A stretch of DNA of 50,709 nucleotides from Stenotrophomonas sepilia (GCF_003244875.1 NZ_LXXZ01000100.1:1-50709); one strand, 5' to 3'; positions 16,320-25,034 are shown, counted from the stretch's first letter. Translations and numbers: made by a program. The notes: a model not told the origin generated them from the letters alone.

Positions 16320-17324
16320 ATGACGGCTGTGCCCGCCCCTGTTTCCTCGACCGCGGCCGGCGCGCTGTCGGCGTTCCTGCGTGGCGTCGAACGCCGCGCC
16401 CTGGTGGTGGCTGAACTGCAGTGCGGCGATGCCGCGCGTGCCGAGCAGACCCTGGTGGCAGTGATGCGCGCGTTTGCGGCGGTCGCCAGCGACCTGCCGA
16501 TGGCGCAATGGCCGACCCGCTTCTGGACCCTGCTGGGCCAGCGCCAGGCGCTGCGCGAGCCGGCGGGCGGGCAGTGGGCGCCGTCGTTGGCCGCGTTGGG
16601 CGCGATGCCGCCACTTCCACGACTGGCGCTGCTGCTGCGGGTGGGCGGCAGCCTGGACGAGGGCATCGCCATGCGCGTGCTCGACCAGGACGAGGCCGGC
16701 TACCAGCACCTGCTGGCCGATGCCTGCCCGCGTGACGCCCAGGGCCGGCCCGATGCCGTGGCCTGGCGCCAGTTGGCCGAGCAGGTACAGGCGCGTGTCC
16801 GTGACCTGCCGGCCGCGCGCCTGCAGCAACTGCAGCAGCCGGCCGCACCCACCACCCACAATGAAGCACCGGCCTCCAGCTGGCGCGCACCGCAGCGGGA
16901 CGAGCGTGCGGCCGCCAACGCCAAGCGCCGTCGGGCGAGTGCCAAGCCGCGCTGGCGCGGTCCGCTGATCCTGTTGGCGACCGTGGCGGTGCTGCTGGCC
17001 GCGGCGCTGGGTTGGCGCTACCTGCAGGGACATTCGTTCGGCAGCGATGCACCCTTGCCGGAGGGCGTGGTGGGCGAAGCCGGTCCGGTGACCGTGGAAG
17101 CCCTGCCACCGAGCAAGGTCGACGCCACACCGGACGCGGGCCAGGCGCAAGCCAATGATGACGCAGCGATGCTGGCAGACCGCGACTACCCGCTGGTCGC
17201 CGATGCCGACCTGTACGCGTGGACTGCCGCGGGCGGCCCGCTGCCGGTGGATGAATCGCAAGCCAAGCCGAGCCGGCCGGAGCCGGCCAGTGCCACGCTG
17301 GAAACGGCTGCCGCCGATGAATAA
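16320..17324 (+). CDS. Membrane protein with a degenerate ECF-sigma-like N-terminus
   Basis: Encodes 334 residues. The first 75 residues (FLRGVERRALVVAELQCGD and a following WPTRFWTLLGQ) resemble region 2 of ECF sigma factors of xanthomonads, but the expected acidic and aromatic DNA-melting residues are largely lost. A basic stretch (about 200-218, KRRRASAKPRW) precedes a single membrane segment (about 219-236, LILLATVAVLLAAALGW); the rest is a Pro/Ala/Asp-rich periplasmic tail. The next gene (DUF3106) overlaps its stop, so they form an operon. I infer a sigma-derived regulatory or structural protein; this is not established. Confidence 0.6.
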   Translation: MTAVPAPVSSTAAGALSAFLRGVERRALVVAELQCGDAARAEQTLVAVMRAFAAVASDLPMAQWPTRFWTLLGQRQALREPAGGQWAPSLAALGAMPPLPRLALLLRVGGSLDEGIAMRVLDQDEAGYQHLLADACPRDAQGRPDAVAWRQLAEQVQARVRDLPAARLQQLQQPAAPTTHNEAPASSWRAPQRDERAAANAKRRRASAKPRWRGPLILLATVAVLLAAALGWRYLQGHSFGSDAPLPEGVVGEAGPVTVEALPPSKVDATPDAGQAQANDDAAMLADRDYPLVADADLYAWTAAGGPLPVDESQAKPSRPEPASATLETAAADE

Positions 17325-17898
17325 GTCCGTGCTCGCCAGCCTGCTGCTGGCCCTGCCGCTGTCGCTGTCCGCCGCACCGCAGCCGTTGAGTGTGCCGTTG
17401 CCGCCACCAGTTCCGGGCAGTTCGCCGGCCACGCCGGCGTCGGCCGCTGCAACAGCACCTGCGGAATTCGCCCAGCTGGATACGCAGCAGCAGCGACAGC
17501 GCCGTGCCGACTACGCCGCTTGGCGCGCATTGCCGGAAGCAGAGCGCGAGCGCATCCGTCAGGCGGCTGCGCGCTTCAATTCGCTGCCGGCCGATCAACA
17601 GCAGCGCATGCGGCAGCAATTCCAGGCGCAGGATCAGGCGTTCCGCGACGGATGGCGGCTGGGCCCGCAGCTGGGCCTGGAATTCCCCAAGCTGCACGGA
17701 CTGTTCGGATTCGTGCCACCGGAGCAACGCGAGACCGCGCTGGCCGTGCTGCGCCAGCTCAACCCGGCGCAGCTGGCCCAGCTGGCCCTGGTCGCGCAGC
17801 GCACGCCGCCGCAGGAACGCGACACGGTACGCAGCGCCTTCCTCGCCGTGCCCGCCGCCGAGCGCGACTGCTGGCTGAAGCGCCAGGCCGGCCAGTAG
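17317..17898 (+). CDS. DUF3106-family exported protein
   Basis: Encodes 193 residues with a signal peptide (MNKSVLASLLLALPLSLSAA). A Pro/Ala-rich linker follows, then helical repeats with the DUF3106 pattern of Trp-x-x-Leu-Pro-x-x-x-Arg: WRALPEAERERIRQAAARFN (about residues 69-88) and FNSLPADQQQRMRQQFQ. It starts inside the end of the preceding gene (ATG at 17317, stop TAA at 17322-17324). Family function is unknown; periplasmic location is likely. Confidence 0.82.
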   Translation: MNKSVLASLLLALPLSLSAAPQPLSVPLPPPVPGSSPATPASAAATAPAEFAQLDTQQQRQRRADYAAWRALPEAERERIRQAAARFNSLPADQQQRMRQQFQAQDQAFRDGWRLGPQLGLEFPKLHGLFGFVPPEQRETALAVLRQLNPAQLAQLALVAQRTPPQERDTVRSAFLAVPAAERDCWLKRQAGQ

Positions 17899-17974
17899 AA
17901 AAGGGGACGGAGGGGATTAAGTCGCATTCGGCACTGACTGGCCTGATACGACTTAATCCCCTCCGTCCCCTTTT
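17899..17974. repeat. Long perfect inverted repeat (26-bp arms), likely bidirectional terminator
   Basis: The arm 17899-17924 (AAAAGGGGACGGAGGGGATT...) is exactly complementary to 17949-17974, with a 24-base loop, and ends in T6. It begins right after the DUF3106 stop codon. I recognise the motif as a dispersed repeat found in many xanthomonad genomes; I recall an association with REP-type transposases but cannot verify it here. Confidence 0.85.
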
Positions 17975-18105
17975 TTGTGTGGGGCGGCTGAAACCCAGCA
18001 TTCACGCCATGTCATGGGAATGCAGGCGCCGCCCGCGTAAGATGAGCGCCCGCAACCCGGTGCCTGTGCCCTTCGCGCGCAACCGCAGTTCGCGTCAAGC
18101 ACCTT

Positions 18106-19470
18106 ATGTCTACTGCAACCTCCACGCCGCGCTTCAGCAAGGAAGTCGGCGCCACCGGTCTGCTCGCCCTGCCGCTCGTGCTGGGCCATGTGTCCACCGG
18201 TCTGATCTCCTTCGTCGACAACGTGATTGCCGGCCACCACGCTACGGCGACCCTTGCCGCAGTCACCATCGGTACGGCGCTGTTGTGGCTGCCGATGTTG
18301 ATTCCGATCGGCACCCTGATCTCGCTCACCGCTTCGGTGTCGCAGCTGCACGGCGCCGGCCGCGAGCGCGAGATCGGCCCGCTGTTCCGCCAGGCACTGT
18401 GGCTGGCGCTGGGGCTGGGGCTGATCATGTTCACCTTCCTCACCGTGGTGCCGCCGCTGCTGCCGGCCTTCGGCATCGCGCCGGACATCGTGCCGGGGGC
18501 GACCGCGTTCCTGCATGCGGTGCGCTGGGGTGGCCCGGCGCTGACCCTGTACTTCTGCATGCGTTATCTCAGCGAGGGCATGCACTGGACGTTGCCGACC
18601 ATGCTGCTCGGCTTCGGTGGCCTGCTGGTGCTGGCACCGATGGGCTACGTGCTGGCCAATGGCAAGCTCGGCTTCCCGGAGTTGGGGGCCGAGGGCCTGG
18701 GCATCGCTTCGGCGGTGATGATGTGGCTGCAGGCAACCGCATTCGCCCTGTATCTGTGGCGGACCAAGCGCTTCGCCCATCTGCAGCTGTTCTCGCACTT
18801 CGAGGGACCGCGCTGGAAGGCGATCTGGGAGCTGCTGCGCACCGGCCTGCCGATCGGCATCACCGTGCTGATGGAAGGCGGCCTGTTCATCGTCACCGCT
18901 TTGCTGATCGGCCGCCTGGGCGCCAATGAAGCGGCGGCACACCAGATCGCGATCAACGTCGCGCAGCTGTGCTTCATGATCCCGATGGGCGTGGCCGAGG
19001 CCACCACCGTGCGCGTCGGCCATGCGGTCGGCCGTGGTGACGGCTTCGGCGTGCGGCGTGCGGCCTGGGCCGGCTACGCGATCATCATGGGCACGCAGAC
19101 GTTGTCAGCGGCGGTGCTGCTGTTCGGCCACGATGCCATCGTCGGTGTGTACACCAACGACCTGGCAGTGGCCGGCCTGGCCTCGACCCTGCTGCTGTAC
19201 GCGGCCACCTTCCAGTTCCCGGACGGCATCCAGGTGCTGTCGGCGGGTGCGCTGCGCGGCCTCAAGGACACCCGCGTGCCGATGTTCATCGCCATGTTCG
19301 CGTACTGGGGCCTGGGCATGCCGCTCGGCGCCGGGCTCGGCCTAGGGCTGGGCATGGGCCCGCAGGGCATGTGGATCGGCCTGATCGTCGGCCTGACTGC
19401 CGCTGCCATCCTGATGGGCTGGCGCCTGCGCCGCAGCAGCCAGCGCATCGGGCAGTCCGCGCTGTCCTGA
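18106..19470 (+). CDS. MATE-family multidrug efflux transporter (NorM-like)
   Basis: Encodes 454 residues with about twelve hydrophobic segments in two halves. It would export cationic compounds in exchange for Na+ or H+. Family features include GLISFVDNVIAGHHATATLAA (near residue 32), the acidic residue in TM1, and VAEATTVRVGHAVGRGDG (about 293-310), typical of the second half. Length is standard for NorM. A large hairpin separates it from the upstream gene, so it has its own promoter. Confidence 0.9.
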   Translation: MSTATSTPRFSKEVGATGLLALPLVLGHVSTGLISFVDNVIAGHHATATLAAVTIGTALLWLPMLIPIGTLISLTASVSQLHGAGREREIGPLFRQALWLALGLGLIMFTFLTVVPPLLPAFGIAPDIVPGATAFLHAVRWGGPALTLYFCMRYLSEGMHWTLPTMLLGFGGLLVLAPMGYVLANGKLGFPELGAEGLGIASAVMMWLQATAFALYLWRTKRFAHLQLFSHFEGPRWKAIWELLRTGLPIGITVLMEGGLFIVTALLIGRLGANEAAAHQIAINVAQLCFMIPMGVAEATTVRVGHAVGRGDGFGVRRAAWAGYAIIMGTQTLSAAVLLFGHDAIVGVYTNDLAVAGLASTLLLYAATFQFPDGIQVLSAGALRGLKDTRVPMFIAMFAYWGLGMPLGAGLGLGLGMGPQGMWIGLIVGLTAAAILMGWRLRRSSQRIGQSALS

Positions 19471-19585
19471 TCTTCGTGCCCGCCACGTTCACCCGTGACG
19501 GGCGATCCCCTGACTTGTGTCCGATGCTGCATCACGCGGCACCGGCTATGCTGGTACCACGGCAAGAAGCCATCCGGAGCGTTCC

Positions 19586-21508
19586 ATGAATCAACCCGTG
19601 CCCCCGCTGCCCCCGGCGCGTCGCAACCCCGTCGCCAGTTTCTTCATCGGGCTGTGGGACGTCATGAACTTCACCCGCCGGTTGATCCTCAACCTGGTGT
19701 TCTTCGGCCTGCTGTTCCTGCTGCTGGTGATGTTCGTCATCGCCGCCGGCATGGGCGCCGGTGCCAGCAAGTCGCTGCAGGACCGCACCACCCTGGTGAT
19801 CGCGCCGGAGGGCCGCCTGGTCGAGCAGTTCAGTGCCGATCCGGTCAGCCGCGCACTGGCCAAGGCAGTGGGTGACAACGGTGCCGAAGAGATCCAGCTG
19901 CGCGATCTGCTGCGGGTGATCGAGTCGGCCAAGGACGACAAGAAGATCGAGCGCGTGGTGCTGGAGCTGGACAAGCTGCAGCCGTCCGGCTTCGCTTCGC
20001 TGCGCGAAGTGGCCGCCGCGCTGCAGGATCTGCGTGCCTCCGGCAAGCAGCTGGTGGCCTACAGCGAGAGCATGGGCCAGTCGCAGTACCTGCTGGCCGC
20101 GCAGGCCGACGAGGTCTACCTGGACCCGATGGGTTCGGTCGTGCTCGAAGGCCTCGGCCGCTACCGCCAGTACTTCCGCACCGGCCTGCAGGACAAGCTG
20201 GGCGTGGACGTGCACCTGTTCAAGGTGGGCGAGTACAAGTCCGCGGCCGAACCGTACGTGCTCGACGCCGCGTCGCCGGCCTCCAAGGAAGCCGACCTGT
20301 TCTGGATGAACGATGTGTGGCAGCGCTATCTGGGCGACATCGCCAAGGCGCGCCGCCTGGATCCGGCGCAGCTGGCTGCCGGCATCGACACGCTGCCGGA
20401 AGGCATTGCCGCCGCCGGTGGCGACCTGGCCAAGTTCGCGCTGCAGCAGAAGCTGGTGACCGCGCTGAAGACCCGCGAGGAATTCGAGGATCTGATGATC
20501 GAGCGCGGCGTGGCCGACGAAGATGCCGACGGTGGTTTCCGCAACGTCGACTTCGGCCGCTATCTGGCCCTGCTCGACGCGCGCCGCAACCCGGTGGACT
20601 CGCGTCCGCAGGTGGCCGTGGTGGTGGCTGCCGGCGAGATCAGCGGTGGCGACCTGCCGGCCGGCCGCATCGGCGGCGAGTCGACCTCAGCGCTGTTGCG
20701 CGCCGCGCGCGACGACGACAACGTGAAGGCCGTGGTGCTGCGCGTCGATTCGCCGGGCGGCGAGGTGTTCGCCTCCGAGCAGATCCGCCGTGAAGTGGTG
20801 GCGCTGCAGGCTGCCGGCAAGCCGGTGGTGGTGTCGATGGGCGACCTGGCTGCCTCCGGTGGCTACTGGATCAGCATGAATGCCGATCGCATCTACGCCG
20901 ATCCGTCGACCATCACCGGTTCGATCGGCATCTTCGGCATGGTGCCGAACTTCAGCCGCGCGCTGGACAAGATCGGCGTGCACACCGATGGTGTCGGCAC
21001 CACCCGTTTCGCCGGTGCATTCGATGTCACCCGCCCGATGGACCCGGCCGTGGGACAGGTCATCCAGTCGGTGATCAACAAGGGCTACGCCGACTTCACC
21101 GGCCGCGTCGCCGACGCCCGCAAGAAGCCGGTCGAGGCGGTGGACGAGGTGGCTCGCGGCCGCGTGTGGAGCGGTGCGCAGGCCAAGGAACGCGGCCTGG
21201 TCGATGCCTTCGGTGGCCTGAAGGATGCCGTGGCCGACGCTGCCAGCCGTGCCAAGCTGGGCAAGGCCGACGCTTATCGCGTGCGCTACATCGAGAAGGC
21301 GGCCACGCCGTTCGCACAGTTCGTCAGCGGTTTCGCCGGCAGCCGCGCCGGTGCCTGGATGCTGTCCGATTCGGGCATGGCGCGGATGATGCTGGCACGC
21401 ACGATGCCGGAAGTGGACACGCAGCTGCGCTTCGTCGAGAACGCGGCCCGCGAGAAGGGCAATGGCGCACCGGTGAAGGCGCTTGCTTACTGCTTCTGCG
21501 GGTTCTGA
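19586..21508 (+). CDS. sppA: Signal peptide peptidase SppA, 67K type
   Basis: Encodes 640 residues with one N-terminal membrane anchor (about 32-55, LILNLVFFGLLFLLLVMFVIA) and two tandem protease-like domains, as in the long SppA form. The catalytic Ser is in TITGSIGIFGMVP (second half), and the general-base Lys is expected in the first half near FKVGEYKSAAEPY. It degrades signal peptides left in the inner membrane, with the active site facing the periplasm. CCGGAGCG precedes the ATG. The C-terminus (AYCFCGF) is unusual but in frame with an ordinary stop. Confidence 0.93.
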   Translation: MNQPVPPLPPARRNPVASFFIGLWDVMNFTRRLILNLVFFGLLFLLLVMFVIAAGMGAGASKSLQDRTTLVIAPEGRLVEQFSADPVSRALAKAVGDNGAEEIQLRDLLRVIESAKDDKKIERVVLELDKLQPSGFASLREVAAALQDLRASGKQLVAYSESMGQSQYLLAAQADEVYLDPMGSVVLEGLGRYRQYFRTGLQDKLGVDVHLFKVGEYKSAAEPYVLDAASPASKEADLFWMNDVWQRYLGDIAKARRLDPAQLAAGIDTLPEGIAAAGGDLAKFALQQKLVTALKTREEFEDLMIERGVADEDADGGFRNVDFGRYLALLDARRNPVDSRPQVAVVVAAGEISGGDLPAGRIGGESTSALLRAARDDDNVKAVVLRVDSPGGEVFASEQIRREVVALQAAGKPVVVSMGDLAASGGYWISMNADRIYADPSTITGSIGIFGMVPNFSRALDKIGVHTDGVGTTRFAGAFDVTRPMDPAVGQVIQSVINKGYADFTGRVADARKKPVEAVDEVARGRVWSGAQAKERGLVDAFGGLKDAVADAASRAKLGKADAYRVRYIEKAATPFAQFVSGFAGSRAGAWMLSDSGMARMMLARTMPEVDTQLRFVENAAREKGNGAPVKALAYCFCGF

Positions 21509-21516
21509 CGGAAGCC

Positions 21517-21539
21517 ATCCACGCAGGGCGTGGAACTAC
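21517..21539 (-). repeat. SMAG repeat (ATCCACGC class), minus strand
   Basis: ATCCACGC-AGG-GCGTGGA then ACTAC, i.e. a GTAG head on the minus strand, directly after sppA. Confidence 0.75.
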
Positions 21540-21548
21540 TGGACAGCG

Positions 21549-21577
21549 AAACGCCCGGCCTTGGCCGGGCGTTCTCG
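21549..21577 (+). terminator. Intrinsic terminator of sppA
   Basis: AACGCCCGGCC-TT-GGCCGGGCGTT, an 11-bp stem followed by CTCGTTC. Confidence 0.7.
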
Positions 21578-21580
21578 TTC

Positions 21581-21623
21581 ATGGGGTCTGATCCCTTGGC
21601 TTCGCAAAGGGCTCTGACCCCAT
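21581..21623. repeat. Interspersed GGGGTC...GACCCC inverted repeat, second copy
   Basis: ATGGGGTCTGATCCCTTGG on the left matches AAGGGCTCTGACCCCAT on the right as an inverted repeat. It is a relative of the copy at 10654-10692. Confidence 0.75.
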
Positions 21624-21633
21624 AGGCCACTCG

Positions 21634-21846
21634 TCATCGCGCCGCGTCGGCCTCGGCCTTGCGCTCGCGTGCGGCGGCTTCATCCACGGCCTTCTGCGCG
21701 CCCTTGGCGCGGTCCAGCGGCTCCTGCATCGCATGCGACATCGCTTTGGGTACCGGTGGCTTCTCCGGGTTCGGCGTCGGCGGACGCTGGCAGGCCACCA
21801 GCTGCACGATGGCCAGCAGGGACAAGAACAGGATCAGGATGCGCAT
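21634..21846 (-). CDS. Small lipoprotein of unknown function
   Basis: Encodes 70 residues: a type II signal peptide (MRILILFLSLLAIVQLVAC) with lipobox LVAC, then a Pro-rich linker and a charged helical tail rich in Ala, Glu, Lys and Arg (AQKAVDEAAARERKAEADA). The mature protein would be lipid-anchored at Cys19. GGAG lies upstream of the ATG. The composition resembles small envelope lipoproteins but I cannot name a family. Confidence 0.72.
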   Translation of the reverse strand: MRILILFLSLLAIVQLVACQRPPTPNPEKPPVPKAMSHAMQEPLDRAKGAQKAVDEAAARERKAEADAAR

Positions 21847-21957
21847 GGCGGTACTCCGCGGTGGGCGTTCGCGCAGTGTCGCATCTCCGGCAACGCCCTG
21901 CCGTGAGCGCGTATCCTTGCGGCATCGAAACACAGCGGGCGCGGCCCCGGAGGACAC

Positions 21958-22734
21958 ATGACCCAGCAACGGTGGCGCCTGGACGGCCAGACTGCCCTGA
22001 TTACGGGCGCCAGCGCCGGCATCGGCCTGGCCATCGCGCACGAACTGGCCGGCCTCGGTGCCGACCTGATGATCGTGGGCCGTGACATCGATATGCTGGA
22101 GACGGCGCGCGACGAACTGCTGGACGTGTATCCGCAGCACCAGGTGCACGCGCTGGCTGCCGATGTCTCCGATGACGAGGACCGCCGGCAGATCCTGGAC
22201 TGGGTGGAAGACCACAGCGATGGCCTGCACATCCTGGTCAACAACGCCGGTGGCAACGTCACCAAGGCGGCCACGGAGTATTCCGAGGACGAATGGCGCA
22301 AGATCTTCGAGACCAACCTGTTCTCGGCCTTCGAGCTGTCGCGCTACGCGCATCCGCTGTTGGCGCGGCATGCGTCGTCGTCCATCGTCAACGTCGGCAG
22401 CGTGTCCGGCCTGACCCACGTGCGCAGTGGCGTGGTCTATGGCATGACCAAGGCCGCGATGCACCAGATGACGCGCAACCTGGCCGTCGAGTGGGCGGAG
22501 GATGGCATAAGGGTCAACGCGGTGGCGCCCTGGTACATCCGCACGCGGCGCACGTCCGGTCCGTTGTCGGACCCGGACTACTACGAGGAAGTCATCAATC
22601 GCACGCCGATGCGTCGTATCGGCGAGCCGGAGGAAGTGGCTGCCGCGGTAGGCTTCCTGTGCCTGCCGGCGGCCAGCTATGTCACCGGCGAGTGCATCGC
22701 CGTGGATGGTGGTTTCCTGCGCTACGGGTTCTGA
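21958..22734 (+). CDS. Short-chain dehydrogenase/reductase (tropinone-reductase-like)
   Basis: Encodes 258 residues. The cofactor motif TGASAGIG (residues 17-24), the NNAGG motif (about 97-101), the catalytic Ser in VGSVSG and YGMTK (Tyr and Lys of the YxxxK motif, about 160-164) are all present. The C-terminal GECIAVDGGF is typical of the classical SDR fold. It should be a soluble NAD(P)-dependent oxidoreductase; the substrate is not evident. The ATG follows CCGGAGGA. Confidence 0.92.
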   Translation: MTQQRWRLDGQTALITGASAGIGLAIAHELAGLGADLMIVGRDIDMLETARDELLDVYPQHQVHALAADVSDDEDRRQILDWVEDHSDGLHILVNNAGGNVTKAATEYSEDEWRKIFETNLFSAFELSRYAHPLLARHASSSIVNVGSVSGLTHVRSGVVYGMTKAAMHQMTRNLAVEWAEDGIRVNAVAPWYIRTRRTSGPLSDPDYYEEVINRTPMRRIGEPEEVAAAVGFLCLPAASYVTGECIAVDGGFLRYGF

Positions 22735-22745
22735 TCTTCCAGCGG

Positions 22746-22820
22746 GTAGTGCCGGCCGCTGGCCGGCAACTGGAACCATTTTTGAAGATCCTGCGATTGC
22801 CGGCCAGCGGCCGGCACTAC
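22746..22820. repeat. Facing pair of SMAG repeats (TGCCGGCC class)
   Basis: Plus-strand GTAG + TGCCGGCC-GCT-GGCCGGCA (22746-22768) and minus-strand TGCCGGCC-AGC-GGCCGGCA + CTAC (22798-22820). The two units are mirror images, so a transcript could form one long hairpin. They lie between convergent genes. Confidence 0.9.
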
Positions 22821-22830
22821 CGCATGGCAG

Positions 22831-23541
22831 TCACCCCGGTACCGGGCAGTTGCTGGCCTCCAGCACGCCCTGCAACCGTTCGCGTTCGCCCCGGGCCTTG
22901 TCGCGGTTCTCCGGCGAGGCGAACCGCTCGCGGCCACGTGCGTCGCGGAAGCGTTGCTGCCAGCTGCTGCAGCGCTGCGCGTCCGGCAGTTCCTCGCAGC
23001 GGTCGCGCACCACTTCGCAGCCTGCAGCGTTGACCGGTGTGGCGCCGCCCAGGCCCTGCACGGTCATCAGTTCGCAGCGGCCGGGGGCAGCCTCGTATTC
23101 GTGCAGGTAGCCACCGCCCTGGCTGTCGGTGCACTGGAAGATGGGCGGCAGCGGCGGCTTCGGCGGCGCATTGCTGTCCGGCGCGGCATCGGCCTGGCGT
23201 GGCAGCGATGCACTGTCGAGTATCAGATCGCCGCCTTCGCGTTCGACCATGCCGGCTTCCATGATCGTGCGTCCTTCGCCGGGGCGGCGGGGGCTGGGCG
23301 CGGAAGCCGGCGGCATACCCGCCGCCGCCGGTTCGGGTGGCGACGGCACAGGGGCCGGCGTGGGCGACGCACTGGCAGCGGCCGGAATCCGCACCACCTG
23401 CTGCTTGCTGCCGCCAGGGCAGGGCGTACGTTGCAGGGTGGGCACATCGCTGTTGCTGGAGGTGCAGCGGTAGATCACCCCGTCGTCGGCCACTGCGTTG
23501 CCGGCGAACAGGCCCAGGGCCAGCCAGATCAGGTTCTTCAT
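22831..23541 (-). CDS. Exported DUF4124-like protein
   Basis: Encodes 236 residues with a signal peptide (MKNLIWLALGLFAGNAVA). After it comes the DUF4124-type start VIYRCTSSNSDVPTLQRTPC, then a Pro/Ala/Ser-rich linker and a Cys-containing C-terminal domain (CEVVRDRCEELPDAQRC). It is probably periplasmic with disulfides. It lies 34 bases downstream of a second gene of the same plan, so the two look like a duplicated pair in one operon. Function is unknown. Confidence 0.75.
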   Translation of the reverse strand: MKNLIWLALGLFAGNAVADDGVIYRCTSSNSDVPTLQRTPCPGGSKQQVVRIPAAASASPTPAPVPSPPEPAAAGMPPASAPSPRRPGEGRTIMEAGMVEREGGDLILDSASLPRQADAAPDSNAPPKPPLPPIFQCTDSQGGGYLHEYEAAPGRCELMTVQGLGGATPVNAAGCEVVRDRCEELPDAQRCSSWQQRFRDARGRERFASPENRDKARGERERLQGVLEASNCPVPG

Positions 23542-23575
23542 GCGCACAGCGTACATGCCACGGCAGGTGCTGCGC

Positions 23576-24265
23576 TCAGCGTTCGCAGTCGCGCGACAGG
23601 CGCGCGTCGATGCCACGCTGTTCGTTGCTGATGGCGGTGCGTTCACTCTGCAGCGCGCTGTTGTAGCGGCGGTCCAGTTCCCAGCGGCGGTCGCGCAGGC
23701 GCGCGCAGACTTCCTGTGGCGGCAGCGCATGGCAGCTGTCGCGGACCAGCACGCTGCCGGCCGGAACCTGTACACCGACACCCACCGCTGGCGGCCGGTA
23801 GCCGGTTCCTTCACCGATGGGGGGGCCGACCGGCGTGCCGAAGGCGGGGCGTGGGCCGGGATGGACCGGGCCGTGGTGCCCATGCGGGAGCCAGACGCTG
23901 GTCCACAACGGCACCCAGCGCGGATTGCCCTCGTTGTTGTCGCTGGTGTAGCGGCGACCGTCGTCGCTTACGCACTCGTACAACGGTTGTGGTGGCTGGA
24001 GGTAGACGTGGCGGACCTCACGATCACGCATCACCGGAACCTCGTCCGGCCGGGCGGGTGCCGCGTCGCTGCGCACCACCCGGGGGGCCAGGTCGCGCGG
24101 GCGCTGCAGGTCACGCACTTCCTGCCGGCCACTGCTGCATGGCTTGTCCTGCAGGGCCACGGCGCCGTTGCTGGCGACACAGCGGTACACGCGCACGTCC
24201 TCGGCGGCGGGTGCGGTCCATGGCAGCAACAGGCACAGGCCCAGGGCGGTGCGCAGCAGGTTCAT
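23576..24265 (-). CDS. Exported DUF4124-like protein, paralogue of its neighbour
   Basis: Encodes 229 residues. A signal peptide (MNLLRTALGLCLLLPWTAPA) precedes VYRCVASNGAVALQDKPCSS, the DUF4124-like element. The middle has LYECVSDDGRRYTSDNNEG, a second such element, followed by a Gly/Pro/His-rich stretch. The C-terminus carries CHALPPQEVCARLRDRRWEL, similar in style to the adjacent gene. Likely periplasmic; function unknown. Confidence 0.75.
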   Translation of the reverse strand: MNLLRTALGLCLLLPWTAPAAEDVRVYRCVASNGAVALQDKPCSSGRQEVRDLQRPRDLAPRVVRSDAAPARPDEVPVMRDREVRHVYLQPPQPLYECVSDDGRRYTSDNNEGNPRWVPLWTSVWLPHGHHGPVHPGPRPAFGTPVGPPIGEGTGYRPPAVGVGVQVPAGSVLVRDSCHALPPQEVCARLRDRRWELDRRYNSALQSERTAISNEQRGIDARLSRDCER

Positions 24266-24308
24266 GGCGGCAGGGTGCGTGATTGTCCGCGGCAGTGCAA
24301 TCGTCGGT

Positions 24309-24869
24309 TCAGGAGCGCAGCACGTTGCCGCTGAGCGCGTCGCGGATCGGGGTTGGCTGGGCCAGGCCGCCGGTCTCGCCGTCGAGGAGGCCATCGAGCA
24401 GGCGCAGCAGGCGCGGATCGAGCTCGGCACGGCTGCGGGCCGGTGGTTCACCGGCCAGGTTGGCGCTGGTGGAGACCAGCGGGCCACCCCAGGCGCGGCA
24501 CAGGGCGGCGACCAGCGGGTGGGCGCTGATGCGCACCGCGATACCGCTGTGTTCGCCGGTGACCCAGGGCTGCGCGTGCGGACCGGCCGGCAGGATCCAG
24601 GTGTTGGCGCCCGGCCAGCTGGCCAGAACCGCGCGCTGGCGGGCGTCGGGCAGCGCCTGCAGGCGGACCCAGCCCTCCAGCTGCGACAGTTCGGCGGCGA
24701 CCAGGATCATGCCCTTCTCGATCGGGCGCTGTTTCAGCCGCAGCACCGCGTGCACCGCGGCTTCATGTGACGGATCGCAGCCCAGGCCCCAGACCGCTTC
24801 GGTCGGATAGGCGATCACGCCACCGGCGCGGAGCGTGGCGACAGCAGAGTTCAGGGTGAGTTCTTTCAT
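24309..24869 (-). CDS. tsaC: Threonylcarbamoyl-AMP synthase, Sua5/YrdC/TsaC family
   Basis: Encodes 186 residues. The enzyme makes threonylcarbamoyl-AMP from Thr, bicarbonate and ATP for the universal t6A37 modification of ANN-decoding tRNAs. Conserved parts are GGVIAYPTEAVWGLGCDP (about residues 16-33), LRLKQRPIEKGMILVAA (about 43-59) and GPLVSTSANLAGEPP (about 138-152). The short length without a Sua5 C-terminal domain fits TsaC. The ATG at 24869 matches the family start. Confidence 0.92.
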   Translation of the reverse strand: MKELTLNSAVATLRAGGVIAYPTEAVWGLGCDPSHEAAVHAVLRLKQRPIEKGMILVAAELSQLEGWVRLQALPDARQRAVLASWPGANTWILPAGPHAQPWVTGEHSGIAVRISAHPLVAALCRAWGGPLVSTSANLAGEPPARSRAELDPRLLRLLDGLLDGETGGLAQPTPIRDALSGNVLRS

Positions 24870-24942
24870 GACGGCGACCGGCCCGGCGTGGGCCTCCATT
24901 ATCCCCCCGCTGCGTGCAGAAGGGGTGGAACGCGCCCGCTCG

Positions 24943-25034
24943 GTATTGCCGGCCGCTGGCCGGCATCCGAGGCTTCCAGGTGTTGCCGGCCAGCGGCCGG
25001 CACTACCCCTCATCCGCGCATGGCGTGGATCTAC
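24943..25034. repeat. Cluster of three SMAG-type repeats at the 3' end of topA
   Basis: A plus-strand element with altered head GTAT (24943-24965), a minus-strand element (24984-25006) and a second minus-strand element of the ATCCACGC class (25012-25034). The last one's GTAG head contains the topA stop codon. Confidence 0.85.
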
